Assembly: GCA_020847695.1 (NCBI GenBank)
Contig: JADLBP010000082.1
Location: 1-52,716 of the forward strand
Length of the DNA stretch: 52,716 bases
Direction of reading: 5' to 3'
Origin: Planctomycetota bacterium
GTDB taxonomy: Bacteria; Planctomycetota; UBA1135; GCA-002686595
Of this stretch, positions 50,339 through 52,716 are shown piece by piece; positions within the stretch are counted from its first letter, which is position 1; each line of letters begins with the position of its first letter. The notes beneath the pieces were generated by a model. It was not told where the DNA came from, searched no databases, and worked only from the letters and a program-made list of their open reading frames with translations. The position numbers and the translations under genes are program-made.

Positions 50339-52158
50339 GCGTTGTCCTCGATGTTCCCGCCGAAGAGCTCGGCGACCGAGCGTGTGAACGCGTCGCGCTC
50401 GCCCGGCGGGCGCTGCGTCGCGTCCTCGAACACCACGCGCAGCGCGCGGCCGAAGAGGCGCGTGAGCACGGGCTCGCACGCCGCGCGCGTCGCGTCGGTC
50501 AGCAGCCGCTCGCGATCGCCGTCGCGCAGCTTGGTCAGGTGGACGCGCGCGCTGGTCGAGCCGACGTCGACGAGCTTGCCCGTGCGGCCGAGCGCTTCGC
50601 CGAGCGCCGGGTCGGCGGCGCGCAGCTCGGCGACCAACGTCGCCCACGCGCCCGCATTCGACACGGTGCCGGCGCGCGGAGGCGCAACCGGCCGCAGTTC
50701 GCGCGTCGCGAGCGGCGGAGGCTTGGTCGCGACCGTCGGCGCGGGCGCCGGCACCGGTCGCGGCACGGTCGCGCTCGCGCCTTGCGGCGACGGCAACGGC
50801 CGTGCGACGCTCGGCGACGCGGACGGCGGACTCGCGGGCGCCGGAGCGGACGCCGAAGCCGCGGGGCCGCCGGGGCCCGAGTTCACGGGCGCGGAGCTCA
50901 GGGGCGTTGCGCCGCCGGCGGTCGAGCGAACGGGAGTGGCCGGCGTCGCCGGCATGGTCGGCGCCGGGCGCACCGAGCTCGCGACGCCCGAGGGAGCCGC
51001 CGTCGCGGGCCCGCCGCGCGCCAGCCGTTCCTCGAGCGCCGCGAGGCGCTCGCAGAGCTCGGCGAGCGGGATCGCCGCGTCCATGCGGCACAAGTCGAGC
51101 AACGTCAGCTCGAGCAATAGCCGCGCGTGCGTCGGGAGCTCCTGCATCCGCGCGCGGGTGCCGACCAGTTCGAAGAGCCAGAGCTCGAGGCGCTCGGAGC
51201 CGAGCCGCTGCGCGCGCGCGAGCCGGCGTTCCTGCTCGGACGCCTCGGTCTGGAAGAGCTGCGAGCGCTCGCCGCAGTGCAACGCGACCAACGCGCCGCG
51301 CAGGTGCTCGAGCAACGCGTCGAGCAGCACCGCCTCCGAGCCGTCGGCCTGCGCGAGCGCTCCGAGCACCTCGGCCTTGTCGCGTTTCTCGAGCGCGCCG
51401 AGCACCGCTTCGACGCGCTCCGGCCCGCCCGCGCCGGCGAGCCGGCGCACGTCCTCGACCGTCGGGTTCGAGCCCGAGAGCGCGAGCAGTTGATCGGTGA
51501 TCGAGAGCGCGTCGCGCAGCGAGCCGCGCGCGAGTTGCGCGACCTCCTCGACGACGCCCGGCGCGACTTGGATGTGCTCCTCGCCGAGCACGTGCGTCAG
51601 CCGCGAGGCGATCTTCTCCTCGGTGAGCAGCGTCAGCTTGAGGATCTGACAGCGCGAGCGGATGGTCTCGGGGACCTTCTCGGCCTCGGTGGTCGCGAAG
51701 ACGAACTTGACGTGGCTCGGCGGCTCCTCGAGCGTCTTGAGCAGCGCGTTGAACGCCTGCGTCGTCAGCATGTGCACTTCGTCGACGATGTAGACCTTGA
51801 ACCGCGCCTTGAGCGGCGCGTAGGCGACCTCGTCACGCAGGATGCGCACGTCGTCGATGCCGCGGTTGGACGCGGCGTCGATCTCGATGATGTCGATCTC
51901 CGCGCCCGAGTCGGTCGACGTGCAGCGCTCGCAGACGCCGCACGGCTCCGGCGTCGGACCGCGCTCGCAGTTCAGCGCCTTCGCGAAGATGCGCGCCGTC
52001 GTCGTCTTGCCGGTGCCGCGCGGACCGCACAGCAGGTACGCATGGCCGATGCGTCCCTCTTGGATCGCGTTCTGGAGCGTCCGCACCGCCACTTCCTGCG
52101 CGCAGACCTCGGCAAAGGTTCGCGGGCGGTACTTGCGGGCGAGGACGAGGTAGGACAT
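50335..52158 (-). CDS. dnaX: DNA polymerase III subunit gamma/tau
   Basis: A 607-aa clamp-loader ATPase. The N-terminal AAA+ module has LARKYRPRTFAEV, Walker A GPRGTGKTTTARI, a zinc module with four Cys (CERGPTPEPCGVCERC), Walker B VYIVDEVHML, sensor 1 FATTEAEK and sensor 2 GSLRDALS. A Pro/Ala/Ser-rich linker of about 120 residues (near 390-510) leads to a C-terminal domain that would bind the polymerase. I did not see a slippery A-run for a shorter gamma form. ATG at 52158 gives the standard MSYLVLARKYRP start. It lies 64 bp after the SRP RNA gene. Confidence 0.96.
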   Translation of the reverse strand: MSYLVLARKYRPRTFAEVCAQEVAVRTLQNAIQEGRIGHAYLLCGPRGTGKTTTARIFAKALNCERGPTPEPCGVCERCTSTDSGAEIDIIEIDAASNRGIDDVRILRDEVAYAPLKARFKVYIVDEVHMLTTQAFNALLKTLEEPPSHVKFVFATTEAEKVPETIRSRCQILKLTLLTEEKIASRLTHVLGEEHIQVAPGVVEEVAQLARGSLRDALSITDQLLALSGSNPTVEDVRRLAGAGGPERVEAVLGALEKRDKAEVLGALAQADGSEAVLLDALLEHLRGALVALHCGERSQLFQTEASEQERRLARAQRLGSERLELWLFELVGTRARMQELPTHARLLLELTLLDLCRMDAAIPLAELCERLAALEERLARGGPATAAPSGVASSVRPAPTMPATPATPVRSTAGGATPLSSAPVNSGPGGPAASASAPAPASPPSASPSVARPLPSPQGASATVPRPVPAPAPTVATKPPPLATRELRPVAPPRAGTVSNAGAWATLVAELRAADPALGEALGRTGKLVDVGSTSARVHLTKLRDGDRERLLTDATRAACEPVLTRLFGRALRVVFEDATQRPPGERDAFTRSVAELFGGNIEDNA

Positions 52159-52221
52159 CGACGAGGACGATGGCGACCGACGAAGCGGATGGGGCCGGGG
52201 AGCTTCACTCAGAGGAAAGGG

Positions 52222-52348
52222 ATCGAGCCCGCCGGTGGGCCCGGGCGTCCATCGCATGAATCCATGCTCTTAGGGCTGCTCCGTTCCCGGCCTGACCCGG
52301 TTCGAACCGTACCCATCGACAGGGTCCGGACCCACCGCCGGGCTCGAT
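52222..52348 (-). ncRNA. ffs: signal recognition particle RNA (small bacterial type, 4.5S)
   Basis: On the minus strand the conserved apical part GGTCAGGCCGGGAA followed by CGGAGCAGCC is the Ffh-binding domain of bacterial SRP RNA (cf. GGTCAGGCCCGGAAGGGAGCAGCC). The ends pair over a long helix: ATCGAGCCCGGCGGTGGG at the 5' side with CCCACCGGCGGGCTCGAT at the 3' side. About 127 nt; no Alu domain. The position just upstream of dnaX is common in bacteria. Exact ends are inferred from the helix. Confidence 0.92.
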
Positions 52349-52378
52349 AGCTGGGCGCTCGCGCGCGCCAGCTCACTT

Positions 52379-52384
52379 CTTATA
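52379..52384 (-). promoter_or_regulatory. candidate -10 element of the SRP RNA gene
   Basis: TATAAG on the minus strand, in an A/T-rich spot (GTGTATAAGAAG) about 30 nt before the SRP RNA helix. No good -35 is seen; a hairpin AGCTGG...CCAGCT lies between it and the mature RNA. Confidence 0.4.
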
Positions 52385-52530
52385 CACCTTTCGCGCGCCG
52401 AACGTGCGCGCCGCGTCCGAGGCGTCGCGCGCGTGACGCGGTCGAGCCCGCCGACCCCGGCGAGCTCGAGCGCCGCGCTCGCCTCCGCTTCGCCGCGAGG
52501 GGCGCGCCGTCTCGCGTCTCGCCTCGCGCG

Positions 52531-52594
52531 CTCGACCCTTCGCGCGCTCGACCCTTCGCGCGTTCGACCCTTCGCGCGTTCGACCCTTCGCGCG
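52531..52594. repeat. four tandem 16-bp repeats
   Basis: Four adjoining copies of [C/T]TCGACCCTTCGCGCG; copies 1-2 begin with C and copies 3-4 with T, so the array shows two successive duplications. A partial fifth unit follows (TTCGCC). It lies 20 bp downstream of tRNA-Ser on that strand. Role unknown. Confidence 0.9.
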
Positions 52595-52612
52595 TTCGCC
52601 GAGCGCGGGTCA

Positions 52613-52704
<92 letters not shown>

Positions 52705-52716
52705 ACGTGCGGCGTC

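Noticed and set aside
50335..52158. Programmed frameshift for a gamma form of DnaX
   Set aside because: No A-rich slippery heptamer with a downstream hairpin was found in the coding strand.
52531..52594. CRISPR array
   Set aside because: The repeats are directly adjoining 16-bp units without spacers and there are no cas genes in the window.

Overview
This is a GC-rich bacterial chromosome segment. Almost every gene lies on the minus strand; only the lipoprotein/tatD pair at 5.4-7.0 kb and a pseudopilin at 12.2 kb are on plus. It is ordinary vertically inherited backbone with an unusual set of surface genes. No insertion sequence, integrase, prophage or CRISPR array was seen. Many genes use GTG or TTG starts and often lack a clear Shine-Dalgarno. 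Sigma-54, a complete type IV pilus machine, large Ig-like/glycine-rich lipoproteins and many stop-start overlaps suggest Planctomycetota (a deep-branching, high-GC lineage) or possibly Myxococcota. This is an inference from gene content, not a phylogenetic result.

Layout, left to right. 0-1.6 kb: start of a DHH phosphoesterase and an amidohydrolase whose start codon lies inside a terminator hairpin. 1.6-5 kb: a 1117-aa Ig-like lipoprotein. 5.3-7 kb (plus): a HEAT-like lipoprotein and tatD. 7-12.8 kb: pilin, pilC, pilB, pilT and a divergent pseudopilin. 13-17.4 kb: an acyltransferase/aminotransferase fusion coupled to plsY, then an EF-G paralogue. 17.5-28 kb: an OmpA-like lipoprotein, the prepilin peptidase and three more large lipoproteins, probably one transcript from a promoter near 28.2 kb. 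28.6-36.5 kb: aspartate carbamoyltransferase with a zinc tail, a MnmE-like GTPase, coaX, a GspC-like PDZ protein, a second PilT-type ATPase, obg, rpmA and rplU. 36.6-39.8 kb: RNase E/G with huge arginine-rich and histidine-rich additions. 40.3-45.4 kb: pilMNO(P)Q. 45.5-49.3 kb: HPr, PTS EIIA, hpf, truA and rpoN (a PTS-Ntr/sigma-54 block). 49.4-52.7 kb: recR, ebfC, dnaX, SRP RNA and tRNA-Ser(GGA).

How it works together. The pilus parts are split over several blocks between housekeeping genes, but together they give motor ATPases (PilB, PilT, a second PilT), platform (PilC), alignment complex (PilM, PilN, PilO/P), secretin (PilQ), peptidase (PilD), pilins and a GspC-like PDZ protein that would normally belong to type II secretion. 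The prepilin peptidase is translationally linked to an operon of large surface lipoproteins, which makes those lipoproteins the best candidates for an undescribed surface or secretion system served by the same machinery. Other unusual items are the PilO-PilP fusion, the secretin with a duplicated N-terminal domain, the acyltransferase-aminotransferase fusion, the ATCase zinc tail without the allosteric domain, and three P-loop GTPases that lack a standard NKxD base-recognition motif.
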